From Lumbricus terrestris (taxonomy: Eukaryota; Annelida; Clitellata; Crassiclitellata; Lumbricidae): a DNA stretch of 64,000 nt. Shown in pieces: positions 11,758-23,681 of the stretch. Made by a program: the position numbers and the translations under genes. Location: assembly GCA_949752735.1 (NCBI GenBank), contig OX457036.1, forward strand, positions 83,798,991 through 83,862,990, in the 5' to 3' direction. Under the pieces are notes generated by a model, which saw only the letters and a list, made by a program, of their open reading frames with translations, was not told the origin of the DNA and did no database searches. Numbering within the stretch: position 1 is the stretch's first letter; each line of letters begins with the position of its first letter.

Positions 11758-12482
11758 TCAGGCGAATGCAATGGACTTCCCCCTGCAAGATTGACATGGC
11801 AGTCAACCGAAGCGTGAAGCTCTCAACTCATGAATAAATATGAGCTCGATGCCTTAGTTGCTCCTATTCACCAGCAAATATTCCCACAGTGGTCTTGATG
11901 TGTGCTTTCTGGAGACACGGAAGTAACCCGAATCATTTTCTTGAGTAGGACAATGTTGATCTGTGTAGGCCTTCAGATTCACGTAGGCTACAGATTAATA
12001 CGCCCTGAATAGTCGCATGAATAGTCACTACTGCTTTGCATAGAATCATATTACAGTCTGAAGTCAGAAGCTATGAAGACACAACCATTAGCATTGAACT
12101 ATAGGCAATAGTTAGTCTATGCATAATTAGATGACTGGCTAACTAAATTATTGACATGCCTTCGAGTTCTTATTTGCGTCATTTCCTAATAAACTTTTGT
12201 TTATTTAGACTGCTTGCAAATACTTTGTTCATTGAAGGTAGGTGTCATGACTGAAAATAAATGATAATTTCCAAATGGAATTTCACACACGCCTTTCAAC
12301 TGTTAGAGTAGGCCTAATCCAATGTTGTTCTTTATTACTGCAAATTTTAAATAATTAGTTACGGTGTGATCGAATGGCAGAGGTGGAAAATTAACCTAAG
12401 TGTTGAGTGAAGGAAAAGGAGCAATGGCCCATTCTATGGTGCTTTAATAATGCATAAAACATCAATTTGTGGTCGTATAAAG

Positions 12483-12496
12483 AAGTAAAAGAAGAA

Positions 12497-12537
<41 letters not shown>

Positions 12538-12716
12538 GGAAGAAGAGGATGAAGAAGGAGAAGCAGGAGAATGATAAGGAGAAGAGGAGGAGAAGGAGAA
12601 GAAGAGGAGGATGAGGAGAAGAAGGAGCAGGAGAAGGAGAATGAGAATAAGAAGATGAGGAGAAGAGGGAGAGCAAGAAGAAGTAGACGCAGACGAAGAC
12701 GGAGAAGAAGAAGCCC
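12483..12716. repeat. (AGA)n / purine-rich microsatellite
   Basis: GAA/GAG triplets with interruptions form an almost pure purine strand. The equivalent tract in the spacer before gene D is 56070-56160. Confidence 0.95.
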
Positions 12717-12800
12717 TATATAGACCTATGATAAGCTAGCCCTGAGGCAGCCCTGGGTACGAAGTGTTACTTCATGATATTCTTAACTAACTCACGTAAG

Positions 12801-13309
12801 TTTTCTATAAAATACCAAGGACCCCTAGTATGGAATAGTCTACCACCTTGTCTTAAGATGGGCATGGCCTTCACTCATTTTAAACGTCTGATACGTGCTC
12901 ATGCAGGGAAAAATGTTATGTAAAACCAAATACTGTCGTTTGCTATTGGTTAGATAATGGCTTTACTCTTTTCCTTTCTCTCTCTCTGTCTTTCATTATG
13001 TTTCATTGTGCTTAAAACTTACTCCGTCATGTTAAGTACTCACCTACATGCTAATCTCCCACTTATGCTACTAATCCACCTAACGTCATACGTCTCATCA
13101 TCTCGGTTATGAATAATCATTTATCTAGGGCCCCCTACCTAGCGGGATCTTCCCTTCTGGGGCTCCTATTGCTTCCCTGTAATACTACCGTTTAACCTGT
13201 AATTATACCTAATCTTCTTCTCTATGTTAGCAATTCAAAGTTGTGTAATTGCTGTTTTTCGTTTTCTTTTGTGGGAGCAATAAACTTGATTTGATTTGAT
13301 TTGATTTAA
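12801..13309 (+). mobile_element. 3' end of a LINE with (TTGAT)n tail
   Basis: Codons 12801-12923 read YQGPLVWNSLPPC, later FKRLIRAHAGK, then stop: the WNSLP-FKxxLK style C-terminus of CR1/Rex/Jockey-group LINEs. A 3' UTR runs to AATAAA-like sequence and a (TTGAT)n tail at about 13285-13309. A 5'-truncated insertion. The paralogous spacer near 56240 goes directly on without it. Confidence 0.8.
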
Positions 13310-13329
13310 ACACCCCTCCCCTATGAAGA

Positions 13330-13505
13330 CATGTTTCCAGTCCTCTTAATCGCCATCTCATCTTCCCACCCACAGTTTGCGGTCGCTGTGCTCATCATTG
13401 TAGGGTTGGCTAGGGGCGCAGATGGGGCAGAAATCTCGACACAAGATTCTGCTCTGGCGAGGATTTGACAGTGAAGTACGCTAAACCGTAGTCAAACTCC
13501 AATCC
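13330..13505 (-). mobile_element. tRNA-derived SINE fragment, damaged box B
   Basis: It matches the better copy at 56265-56475 over 'CAGTTTGCGGTCGCTGTGCTCATC' and 'CTAAACCGTAGTCAAACTCC', but the stretch carrying the box B equivalent is deleted. Confidence 0.5.
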
Positions 13506-14440
13506 ATTAGACTAAAGGAAGTAGCGTCGAAATTCAATTATAGACAACAGGAAGCCAAGCTATGTAGGGTTATCAAAGTGAAACAGGCATCATCTGTCCT
13601 ATCATCCATTATAGTCTTAGTTTTATCAGACTCGCTGTTATTAATTTTATGTAAGCGCTTAATTTGGTTCACGCGATTCCCTCAAGCGTGTTAGGTCGTG
13701 ATTTATGCTGGTGTGCAGGCTTTCTTACAGGCCTACGTATGTTATGGCGCAGTAAGCCTATAGCGTGAAACGCGTTGAATTGATTTGAAATTGTTTGAGC
13801 ACTTGCGCATTATTCTTTATGCTTTTTGAGAACTGGGGCAAGCCGTGGTTACGCTCTGTGTAGAGTAGGCCTATATGCCCCGAAGATCAACGTTACCTAT
13901 AATGGCAACATGTCTTATTGTTATCTCCAACATAATACGATGCTTTGTCTTTTAAAGAACATGGAAGCGAAGTGACTTTGTTTATGAACTTTTTTTATAT
14001 CGTCTTTCTAGATCAATAGCTGAGTTCAAATTAGGCAATTCAACAACAGTTTTATGAGGCTGTAGGCTACCTGTAGGCTATCTACCTATTGATATCTCTT
14101 GTATGATAAATTATAAGACATGCACACTTGTACCTGTTGCTTTTGTATTACATTTGTACATTTATTTCACCTAAGGTGGATATTAATATTTTGTAATTCA
14201 AGTCAAGTAGTTATAAAATCTGATAATTTAATCATACGATCTCAAAATTTGAACCTGTTGAGCTGAACACCCTGCCACACCGCTGCAACACTCGTCGCCA
14301 TTAATCTTACCCTTTTTGATCACGTAGAGTGACCCTTATGTTTGTATGCATGGTGCTGGCTTCCAAGGAACCTAGTAACATTGAGAATCACATTGGACAT
14401 GGCCGTTTAACAAATTTTAGAGATGCCATTAAATATATGT
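13506..14440. other. Spacer that is the unoccupied paralogue of 56640-57710
   Basis: This stretch aligns with the spacer before gene D but lacks the elements 57018-57447 and 57713-59982. 'GAAATTGTTTGAGCAC' (about 13788) and 'GTTCAAATTAGGCAATT' (about 14027) are their pre-insertion sites. No gene recognised. Confidence 0.7.
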
Positions 14441-14449
14441 ATGAGCACT

Positions 14450-14667
14450 TGTTATAGTGCCGCTTCAAAATTCTATTCAGAAGCGCTCTCGACAACAGCG
14501 CGGACACTGAATCTGAGTTTCACGCCTAAGCGCACGAGCGATTGCGTGTGAAGGATTTGCTCAGGTCGCTACATGGCGGCTTGAGGTGGTTTCGAACCTT
14601 CAACCTTCCGGCTCCATGGCACCGAACATAGCCTACCCATACATCATCCGTGACCACCGCGCCTCAC
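14450..14667 (-). mobile_element. tRNA-derived SINE
   Basis: It is the reverse complement of the SINE at 61447: GTGAGGCGCGGTGGTC at the 5' end, a box-B-like GGTTCGAAACC, then the conserved 'TCCTTCAC' and 'CTGTTGTCGAGAGCGCTTCTG' body. The orthologous insertion before gene D is 61015-61207, so it predates the gene duplication. Confidence 0.7.
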
Positions 14668-15126
14668 AATGTTATGCTGTGCAACTGAATTTTTTGCCGA
14701 ATCTTAAAAATGCTCGAAATATCGGATTTAGAATTTGAATCGTACATCGTTCATTGTACTAATTTAATATTTGCTAGTGCTTGTGGATACTAGTTATAAT
14801 GGCCTATATCATATGCGTTTCCTGTCATCGGCGAGTTTACGTTCATGTTATTTTCATGACAATATGCGCCTTCTAGTGTTGCATATGTCTCCTAAACTTC
14901 GACAGTTGGCCATACCTCCTAGTGCTGTTCGTGTATCTATAGTAGGGAAATTTGCCTCTTAATAAATGCCGCCTTAGTGTTGGTTTCTACCTGAAATCGA
15001 GCCTGTTTCACATTTTGTTTTCATTGCTTTGAAATTTAGCCTAAATCGCAGGTAGCCTAGTGCAAATTCAGTCTGGGACATTATCGTAACTGCTCATTCA
15101 CCTTAATGTCTGGTTTATTTGTTCAG

Positions 15127-15278
15127 GTTTTACAATGGATCAATACGTTGGGTGTTTTTATGAAAACAGTAGTCCGTTACTGCAATGGGAAGATACTTTT
15201 AATACGAGTTCAATGACCATCGAACTTTGCATTGAACTTTGTCGAACTGGCGGAGGAAAGACTTATGCCAAACTTCAG
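15127..15278 (+). CDS. Exon 1 of first module: WSC domain, N-terminal half
   Basis: The acceptor is TTTGTTCAG and the donor GTATGC, phase 1 to 0. It contains the WSC opening QYVGCFYEN, then MTIELCIELCR and TYAKLQ, giving the first three of eight WSC cysteines. The paralogous exons are 33987-34138 and 61899-62050, both exactly 152 bp. Confidence 0.88.
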
Positions 15279-15719
15279 GTATGCCGTATAAATTATATGC
15301 TTTTGCTGTCACAATATGTTGTTGTAAATACACGGCCACGATGATTTTTGCATTACGAGAATATCAAGCTGCTTTTTACACTTGATGGAATTATTTTTTC
15401 CAAAATAGATATGTCGACTGCAGAGTATATCCTCATGATAGGTCTACGTTACAATACTGACATGTTTCTTTAAGCAAAACACTACCGAGACTAAAGAGCA
15501 GAGGACACGTAGGGTAACTGGAGTCCCTGAAATGAGTGATAATGATAATGTCAATGGAAAGCAAGCAGTGGGAAAACTACTTTGAATAGCACAAAGTAAA
15601 GCGAATCGGGGAAATAGGCATCAATTAGCCTAGGAGTCAACATACTGTAAATATATAAGCCCTCTATACGGAGAAAATTTCTTCAGTACAAGGGTTGTAA
15701 ACTTGTGAATAGATCTAGG

Positions 15720-16151
15720 CATAGTTGTAAAAAACGTTTTTTCCGTTTTTTATTGTCGCCCAAAAAACGTCGTTTTTTCGTTTTTATTTTTCCCATCGTT
15801 TTTTATCGTTTTTAAATTTTTTTCTCTAACTTTATTTATTAATTTGCTTTCTGTTATTATTTTCCTTAATTTTAATTTTTTCTGATATTCCTTATGTTTT
15901 CCGCCAACTCTCAAGGATTGAGCTAACCAAAGTCATTGGTTTATCGTTTAACATCATCATTTAAGAGATAGTATGCGTGTAGTAGGTTCCTAATCAATGT
16001 TTTCAAGGTTAAAATGCTGTTTTAGATGTAGCAAAGTCAAATTATTTACCGTTTCCGTTTTTTATGGGTTTTTTCATCGTTTTTCATTTTTTCGAAAAAA
16101 AACACGTTTTTTCCGTTTTTTATTTTGTTTCCATCGTTTTTTACATCTATG
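15720..16151. mobile_element. hAT-type nonautonomous element, T-rich, 432 bp
   Basis: The ends CATAGTTGTAAAAAACG and CGTTTTTTACATCTATG are inverted repeats flanked by the exact 8-bp duplication GATCTAGG (15712-15719, 16152-16159). The paralogous gene D intron shows the unoccupied site 'AGATCTAGATTAATG' near 62515, so the insertion postdates the gene duplication or was lost there. Confidence 0.88.
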
Positions 16152-16399
16152 GATCTAGGATTCTAGGCTAATGTTTGATGTGATTCATTACTGTCTCATG
16201 GATGCCGTCACAGGAAATTGCTAGAGGTCTATTAAAGCATTCCAGGATAAAGTTGACTAGAGCCTATACGTGTATCTAACTCAGATTGCGCCGTTTTCTG
16301 AATGACTTGAAACACTTAATTGTAATGCAAGGTTTAAATTACAGTTTCATTAAAATTGTTTTGATCTTATCGGTTAAGTAAGGATGAAAGATGTCTGTT

Positions 16400-17220
16400 A
16401 TCAATTATGTAATAAGTTAACAAACAAGCAGCAGTCTAACATAATCGTATATTATTATTATTGTCATAACATACAAATATACACCTTAATATACATGTAT
16501 TCTTGCAATATTTGTCCAATATGTAGGCCCCTAATTATAGGCTACGACTTAGCATAATTATCTTTATAGACAATGCCCTACCCAGGAGTGAATAAATCAT
16601 ACCCCGTGAATAATGTCCTATCTGGTAGAGATAATGTGCTCGGATTGTGTCCAGGGGATTACTGTTCGTCCACAGAACAAGGGTACGTGTCACTTTCATA
16701 GTGATTCTATAGCTTCTCACTTCTCAGGTTGCAAAACTATGACAATAGTGAAAAATGGCGGCCACTTTGGACGCCATCTTGGTTTTCGGAGAGATCTTCT
16801 CATGGATTGTTTGGCACTTTTGGTATGTTATTCTACTCATACTCCCACGCCTATCCTGAAAATTTCAGCTTGTTACGAGCTTTTTCCAGGTGATGACTAA
16901 TGACCTTGGGAAATGGCGGCCATTTTGTACGCCATCTTGGATTTTGGAAAGAGCTCTTGAAGGATTATTTGGCACTTTTCGTATCTCATTCTACTAATAT
17001 TCCTACACCTGTCCTGTAAATTTCAGCTTGCTATGAGCTATTTCAACATTTCGATTTAATGTTCCTTGAAAAAATCCAATGAAAAAAACTGGAAAAATTT
17101 TCTCCATTTTTTCAACTGGCACTATATCACATTTTTCTTAGAATTTCTTCCTGAACTCAAAAATATCTTTCTTTTGCTTGAATCACCAAAATGCACAATT
17201 TTTCGGTAACATCCCGGACT
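16400..17220. repeat. Intron insertion with two tandem ~158-bp units (GGCGGCC...CGCCATCTTGG)
   Basis: 'AATGGCGGCCACTTTGGACGCC' style sequence at about 16753 recurs at about 16911 with the same downstream text ('TTTGGCACTTTTGGTATG', 'AATTTCAGCTTG'). The gene D intron lacks this segment (compare 62730-62880). Family unknown. Confidence 0.65.
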
Positions 17221-17325
17221 ACTAAAGGGATTTACGGGATTAAAGAAATTATATTGCATGCTGCAACGTTTTGTTTTCTTTTTGAATATTTGATTATAAA
17301 CTTATATTGAATATGTTTTATTTAG

Positions 17326-17470
17326 AATGGATCCGTTTGTCAGTGTGGTGATGACTACGGAGTACAAACGTTAGACAGAGCATGCAATTTAATATGCTCT
17401 GGAAATCAGTCGGAATACTGTGGAGGAGTGACCAATGAATTACTGACGACATATTACGTTCTTTATGCAG
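17326..17470 (+). CDS. Exon 2 of first module: WSC domain, C-terminal half
   Basis: The acceptor is TATTTAG and the donor GTTAAG, phase 0 to 1. It reads SVCQCGDDYGVQTLD, then CSGNQSEYCGG, adding five cysteines and the conserved CxCG...CxGxxxxxCGG pattern that closes a WSC domain. Paralogues are 35127-35268 and 62952-63093. This copy has one extra residue near the end (TTYYVLY). Confidence 0.88.
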
Positions 17471-17639
17471 GTTAAGTAAAACAGTGAATTTGTCTTTAGG
17501 CTATTAGCAAATGCGGGTCTTGATCAGTTTTTCTCGTCAAACTCGCAGTGCTCAACTGAACCATTTTCTCAGATGATGCACGTGCTGTAATTATGTAGAA
17601 TTCAACTAAGGCAAGATTGAATCCTTGCAGATTATTTAA

Positions 17640-18570
17640 AAAAATTAGTGCGCTTTCATAGAACGCTTGAATTTATTCTATCCTTTTATGGACCTTTGAT
17701 GAAAACCTTCTTCCGGTCCTCACCGACCTCCAGGTCTACAATTGCTCCACCCGTGAAGGCGTCCTGCCTCGTCTAAGAAACGACCCATCCTGGTTCCTAG
17801 TCTCAAATGCAATGGACTCGACCTTCAGATAATCCAGCCAACTTCCGACTCATCGCAACCTTCCGTTCGTCTCGAAACTCGTTGAGAGTCATCACCTTCC
17901 AGCTGACATTGCACCTTAAGAGTAACCTCTCCGGTTGACCAGTCTGGCTTCCAAAAACGTTATTCTACCGAGACGTTACTTCTCCGACTTCTTCCCGATG
18001 TCTACGAACTGATGTTTTCAACTGAACCTCGTAGCCCGCTGTGATGTCAGTGCAGCGTTTGACACTGTGGACGGTGGACCATGACATTTTACTAGAACGG
18101 TTGCATATCTCATTCGGCCTCTCTAGTAGCCTACTCTTTCCTTCCGGCTGAAACCCGTTCTTAGTGAGCGTCTCATTTGTGTGTTTCACGGATCTTTGAA
18201 GTCTCAATGGGTTCCGTACCCAACTGTCTAGGCTACTCCAGAGCTCCTTCTTGTGCCCTTTTATCTTCATACATGGAGTCTTTTGGGTCTAGGACTTCGG
18301 CCAACCGACTCCGCCTCAACTCTCTCAAAGGCTCTATTCATTTAGCTAGGCATCCATGCATCTGACAAAATTAGATGTGACTACCATGCTGCCGTCTTTC
18401 CTGCTTTTTGTCTTTTCCACCTTGGTGCGGGTACTTGGAGTAACTCTAGACCAGAAGTTCACTATTTCTCAGAATAATGGTGCCAGGCAAGATCTAGGTT
18501 TATTCGATTTATCAAAATTATTTTAGGTTATACCGCAATTGACCATAGTAGGCATATACGTCATGCAGCA
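17640..18570 (+). mobile_element. Degraded CR1/L2-like LINE reverse transcriptase fragment
   Basis: Frame fragments read DVSAAFDTVD (about 18045) and, after a shift, DHDILLERLHISFGLS, the RT block around the first catalytic Asp. Upstream 'FQLTLHLKSN' and downstream LGVTLDQKF (about 18435) are in the expected order. Many frame breaks. The same fragment lies in the equivalent gene D intron (63290-64000), so it predates the duplication. Confidence 0.75.
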
Positions 18571-18649
18571 ACTCCGCTTTGTAAATTAAGTTTATTATAA
18601 TATTACATTTGGTCATAGGTGAATATTTAATTGTTGTAAACATTCATAG

Positions 18650-18784
18650 TGTGTCCAATTGGCAATTACGGCACACTATGTGATCGTGTGTGTCACTGCA
18701 AACGACAAATTCCATGTAATCGAGAGACAGGACTATGTCCAAATGGATGTGACGGAAATTACACGGGATCGACTTGCAACACAG
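18650..18784 (+). CDS. Exon 3 of first module: eight-cysteine EGF-like domain
   Basis: A 135-bp phase 1-1 exon (acceptor ATTCATAG, donor GTAGAT). It reads CPIGNYGTLC, CHCKRQIPC, GLCPNGC and GSTC: eight cysteines in the laminin/MEGF-type arrangement. The paralogue is 42651-42785. Confidence 0.85.
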
Positions 18785-19446
18785 GTAGATAACGGTTTTA
18801 ATTTAACTAAAGCGATGTGATTGATTGATTGATTATGGCCCGGGATGCTAAGACAAAGATTGTAATTCTCGATCTTTAAAATTACCATGTTCAAGGATTA
18901 CTATAATCTTCTTAAAATTTCGTTTTTGAACACCGTCTTTTAATTATTTTTCATGAACATTTGCTTTTAGAATGAATATCTAAAATAAGAACCTAGTCTA
19001 TAATTTTGTCAAAGTCAGGTTTTCGATTAAAACCAGATTTTTATGGCTTAATTCTGGGCCTATATTGTTTATCTGTCTAATTATTGTTTACATGCATCTT
19101 CCGTTTATGCTGATTACATTCTTCTGCATGTGTTTTAAGCAATTAGGTAAGTAGGCCTAAGTGTCTATTATTATTCTTGTTTATTTGCATGTATTTATGC
19201 CTTGGTGATACTGACATTCTTCACTTTTCACTTTCATTTTCCTAATTAAGGCATAGGCCTACTTAAAAACGAGTTCCCTATTATGCTGTAGTCTCGCAAA
19301 AATTGCGTTAAATCGTTCTCCAGTGACAGAGCAAGCGGTTTTTAAAATCAAAACCATGGTTCATGCTGTAAGAGAATAAACAAATGATTGATAGGTCTAT
19401 AGGCTACATCCGAGGTTCTTACTCTGTCACATTCCATGTAGCCCAT

Positions 19447-19719
19447 CAGTGGCGGCGCTACGGGGGGCTAGGTGGGGCTAAGCCCTCCTAAAAAAAGGGC
19501 CATCCGATTTGTTTTCATTTAGGCTAAATATCCACGATTTTCGGCCGATGACTAAAAAAAGGTCGCCAGAAATTTCGGCGGTGAAAATGGAAAATTTTCA
19601 TGAGATTCATTCCGCCGGCGACTAAAAAAAAGGTCGTCAGAAATTTTGGCGGATGAAAATGGGAAATTTCCGCCGCGAGGCTTCAGCCCCCCGAAACGGA
19701 AATCCTGGCGCCGCCACTG
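19447..19719. mobile_element. hAT-type MITE, 273 bp
   Basis: The ends CAGTGGCGGCGC and GCGCCGCCACTG are perfect 12-bp inverted repeats. The exact 8-bp duplication TAGCCCAT flanks it (19439-19446, 19720-19727). The interior repeats 'ACTAAAAAAAGGTCG' with 'AGAAATTT', as in the 3825 element. Confidence 0.92.
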
Positions 19720-19945
19720 TAGCCCATAAGAACTATATAATTATTTGTTACTCGTGTAAAGACTTATGCTAGTTTATTGTTTAGATAATATTGTTATTTA
19801 TATGCTTTTTATTGGGGTCTGGTCATATCTAGCAGTGCCGGGTGTTAGTTCTTAGTAGGCTATAATTTTTATTTGCTTACCAGGATCATTCACGAACTGT
19901 TCCTAAACTTAAGCTATGCAGATAAATAATTTTGTTTGTTTGAAG

Positions 19946-20100
19946 CAACAACGTCTGCAAAGTACATCGGGTGTTTTAACGACCTTCAGTCAGAACGCTC
20001 ATTGCCATATCATGTGCATTTTGACGAATGGAGCAATGTGACAATAGAAGTGTGCATTGGCTGGTGCAGTGATATCTTCTCTACGTTCGCAGGAGCTCAG
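19946..20100 (+). CDS. Exon 4 of first module: second WSC domain, N-terminal half
   Basis: Acceptor TTTGAAG, donor GTAATT, phase 1 to 0. It reads AKYIGCFND, then VTIEVCIGWCSD and FAGAQ, with three WSC cysteines. The second-module paralogue 43648-43814 is 12 bp longer, with four extra residues in the loop after GCF. Confidence 0.86.
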
Positions 20101-20196
20101 GTAATTGCACACAATTTCAGACTTTTTCTTAACCTGCCATCCAATCGAGCAGTTCAATTACAAGGAACAATAGGAACATAATTATAATACTCTTGG

Positions 20197-20326
20197 GCTT
20201 AAAGTGTGACATGCATGTCACTGACATGCACCTATTGTCAAATATAAAATGCTGTCTTGTGACTTGTTTGGCCAGCACACACTGAAAAGGTGAGGAGCGT
20301 CCAGTCACTTTTTTGACACTTTAAGC
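20197..20326. mobile_element. Short inverted-end element, GCTTAAAGTG...CACTTTAAGC
   Basis: Ten-base inverted ends surround a stretch with 'GGCCAGCACA' and 'AGGTGAGGAGCGTCCAG'. A related copy sits at the same place in the second-module intron (43890-44058). No clear target duplication. Confidence 0.45.
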
Positions 20327-20836
20327 ACTGGGAATAATATTCCCAGCGCTTTGAGATAGCTTAGAGATATCCCAAGCATACTATGCTTGCATGGACGCCC
20401 GCACACAGGGCAAGAGGGGACACTTGCCCCCTGGAAAATTGACACCTATTTTTATTTCTACTATTTTATTTATTCGCGTCAGAGAATCAACGATACTAAT
20501 GATGGACAGCGTAAAAATAAACATGCTTTTAATTTACTGTCTTGCATTTTTCAAGCTCGTGCTAAAAACTGCATGCGTAAATAAGATCATTGCAATGGGT
20601 TCGACTTCCACCTAAACTGACGTTTCGCTTGTTCAAAAGAATTCATACCCCTATTGAACGTCTGTTCAGTTGATCCTCTGATCTTCTACCTTCCAATTCT
20701 AAATGGCAACCACCTTAACAGCTGTTCTACCCCTCCACACCTCTGACAACAGGACTCGGACCTCCTTCTGAGTCCTGGGTTCCTGGCTACCATTTGAACA
20801 ACCCTGTGACTCGATGAATAAGCTGGTGCCTGCGAT

Positions 20837-21160
20837 GAGAGGCGGATCCAGGGGGAAAATTCGGCCATGGTCCCCATTTCAAAAGTGCACAGGACGTAAC
20901 ACCCATTTGGTTTCAACAAGCATTAAATCAATTATGCAGCGGGAGAGGAAAGTAGGGTACGACGAGACTAGTATATTATTTCATGGATGCTTGCAGAAAT
21001 TAAGTCGGCCAGGTCATCAGTTATTTTGGTTGCGAAAATTGGAAAATTTTTATTTTTTCCAGACATTTCGATCAAACGACTAAAAAAGGTCATCAGATTT
21101 TTTGGCAAAGATCACCGAAAAGTTTGACCCCTCCTTCGAAAATTTCTGTATCCGTCCCTC
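20837..21160. mobile_element. hAT-type MITE, 324 bp
   Basis: Ends GAGAGGCGGATCC and GTATCCGTCCCTC, with the exact 8-bp duplication CCTGCGAT (20829-20836, 21161-21168). The interior resembles the 34206-34385 element ('CGGCCATG', 'CTTCGAAAAT'). Confidence 0.83.
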
Positions 21161-21300
21161 CCTGCGATTGACTTTCGAGTGATCCTTTAGTGTTTAGAAG
21201 TTTATGAATTACGATTCAAACATAGGAGTACCGGAATAACTGAATGAAAATATGCCAGTGTTTTAGAGGGCAATTGAACTTTTTTGCGCTCCTGCAGGAA

Positions 21301-21618
21301 CATGGGCGGGGTTTGGTTTCGGTTTTTTTTTGGGGGGGGGGGCTAAAACATGGTCCGGAAGGCGCGGCGCCGAAAAATGTTTTCCCGTTTCGGCCGGGAA
21401 AAAGCTAATGACTTTTTTTTAGTCGTCAAGTTCAAATCTCATGAAATTTACTATAAATATCTCTCAGCCGAAAAAGTTAATGACCTTTTTTAGTCGTCAG
21501 TTGGAAGTCCTTGGGGGGGGCTAAGCCCGAAAAAAATAGACCTCTTACACGGTAAAAACATGACTATGGGCTTCTTGGGGGGCTTTAGCTCCCTAGCCCC
21601 TGATAAACTCCGCCCATG
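21301..21618. mobile_element. hAT-type MITE, 318 bp, G-rich
   Basis: Ends CATGGGCGGGGTTT and AAACTCCGCCCATG, flanked by TGCAGGAA and TGCAGGAG (7 of 8 identical). Two internal 'TTTTTTAGTCGTCA' motifs link it to the 3825/19447 elements. Confidence 0.75.
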
Positions 21619-21871
21619 TGCAGGAGCTTACTCAATTCTTAACTAAATTTCTTCGCACTAAAGAAACTATTCATTTTTTTAAAATGAATCTGAGAAACAT
21701 TCACTAAAAAAATTGAACGAAAAATGTCCATTCATCTTCTTAATTTCCCGCATTACGCTTTTCAACTTCTTGCTGCGCAAAATTGTAACGGTGACCATCG
21801 TGCTTTGCTTTCCTGCAAACATTTCTGCAGGCGACCATGCATGTTTAGGCTATCTTTACAATTATAAGAAA

Positions 21872-22202
21872 CTAGCTGGGGTACCCGACGTTCACTGGGA
21901 AATTTAAGATTGGCCCCCGCTCCTGGCCAATTCCTTACCTCCCCACCCTCATTTCACTTCATCCCATATCCTCGGTCCTACTCCAAAAAGTCTGGAAAAT
22001 TGGAAATGCATCCCGGTGAAACAGTAAAAATTAGGGTTTTCGCTCCCCACCATGACCCACATGGTGGTAAAGATTCGCCAATCCCTTCATGGGGTGTCCC
22101 ATGCCCAGGCTGACAGAGTAGTGAAGGTTCGAAGTGAAAAGCTGCAAAACTGTGGAAATGCATCCAGGTCAAACACACAGGACTTTCTCTTTTCTATATA
22201 GA
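21872..22202 (-). mobile_element. Helitron-like nonautonomous element
   Basis: On the minus strand it begins TCTATATAGAAAAGAG and ends ...GGGTACCCCAGCTAG, with A before and T after as Helitrons require. 'GGAATTTAAGA' and 'CCTTCACTACTCTGTCAGC' link it to the neighbour and to 44631-46486. No RepHel ORF. Confidence 0.6.
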
Positions 22203-22205
22203 TAA

Positions 22206-22711
22206 CTAGCTGGGTTACCCGGCGTTGCGCGGGGAATTTAGGATTCGATCCGCTCCGGCCACAACCCCACCACACAACACCCCACCACACTGCGACCTCT
22301 ATACCAGTACGCCAACGGAGAAATTTGGGTTTGACGAAAATTTCCACCCCCGTCCCACCCCACCCCTCCACCCATTTTATTTAAAGCGAAAATCAGTGTT
22401 TTCGACCCCCCGCACACTGACCCCATAGTGGTAGAGATTTGCCAACCACTTATCCGGGTGGTTCTGATGGACCTCTATCTAGGAAAAAAATTCAAATCAA
22501 TAGGTGAGTTTTTTTGAAAAACATTTGGGGGTTTCGCCCCCACCATGACCCCATGGTGGTAGAGAATCGCCAACCCCGCGACTTGGTGTATCATGCCGAG
22601 ACCTACACAGTAGTGAAGGTTTGGAGTGAAAAGCTCAAAAACTGTGAGCGTGCATTCTGGAAAAATATACAAACATACAAACATAGTCAAGTCCTTTCTT
22701 ATAGATATAGA
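22206..22711 (-). mobile_element. Helitron-like nonautonomous element, second copy
   Basis: It starts near 22705/22711 on the minus strand with TCTATAAGAAAGGAC and a GTTTGTATGTTTGTA stretch, and ends GGGTAACCCAGCTAG at 22206. The 3' end abuts the previous copy with three bases between, so the two lie head to tail. It contains the same 'CACCATGACCCCATGGTGG' text found in that copy. Confidence 0.6.
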
Positions 22712-23190
22712 TATAATATGGCAATAATTGGCATATTGGGGTATTCTTAATTGGTTCAAAATTTTCTGCTTTCAAATTTAAGCCCAGCATCAGCCCAACA
22801 TATTCTTCATTGGTTGGAAACAAACTGTGTCAAAATCACTAAGTTTTGTCGGCAGCATTTTGGACAGGCCTATGTTAATCATGCTGTTGTTTTTCGCGTA
22901 AGGTGTTTGGTTCCATAAAATAATAAATTATAATACAATGTTAATCGAAGAGCTGTGTAATATTTGAGTAAGTAGGACTAAATAATAATAGAGTAGCCTA
23001 TTTTTTAGTCAACAGCAAATTGAATCGTGGTATGGGCCAAGAGCTATCTTAATTATAACTTGTTAAATAGTAGGGCATACATGTATATCGCAGCCTAATA
23101 ATAAATGCTTGCGCATAGGGCTGTCGGATGGGGGAATCATGCCACCATCTGCAAGCAGTGCAAGGGGACGGAGAAAGTAGACCTATAGGT
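22712..23190. other. Intron sequence without recognisable features
   Basis: AT-rich. No exon, RNA gene or TE end seen. Confidence 0.45.
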
Positions 23191-23520
23191 ATGTGATAGG
23201 CGTAACTTTCTATTGTGACGGTGGTGTCCAGTCACCACCACTTTCTAAAGTGGTGGTGAAAGTCACCACCACTTTTTGGTCCGACAAAGAAATATTTTTT
23301 AAAACATGAAAACATTAATTTTGGCTGTCTAACATATAAAGACTATTCTTGATTAAAATCGCGATGGCGCCAATGCTGGCAGAAGCCTCCACAGCGTGTG
23401 TTCACTGTCCACAGTCATAGCTTTAAATCCTAAGGACGAGTGTAGTGAGAGAGGGGGAAATTGGCGATGATGTGTATTACTGTGTAACTATGTAGTTTTA
23501 TTACTCTAATACCGATTAAC

Positions 23521-23681
<161 letters not shown>

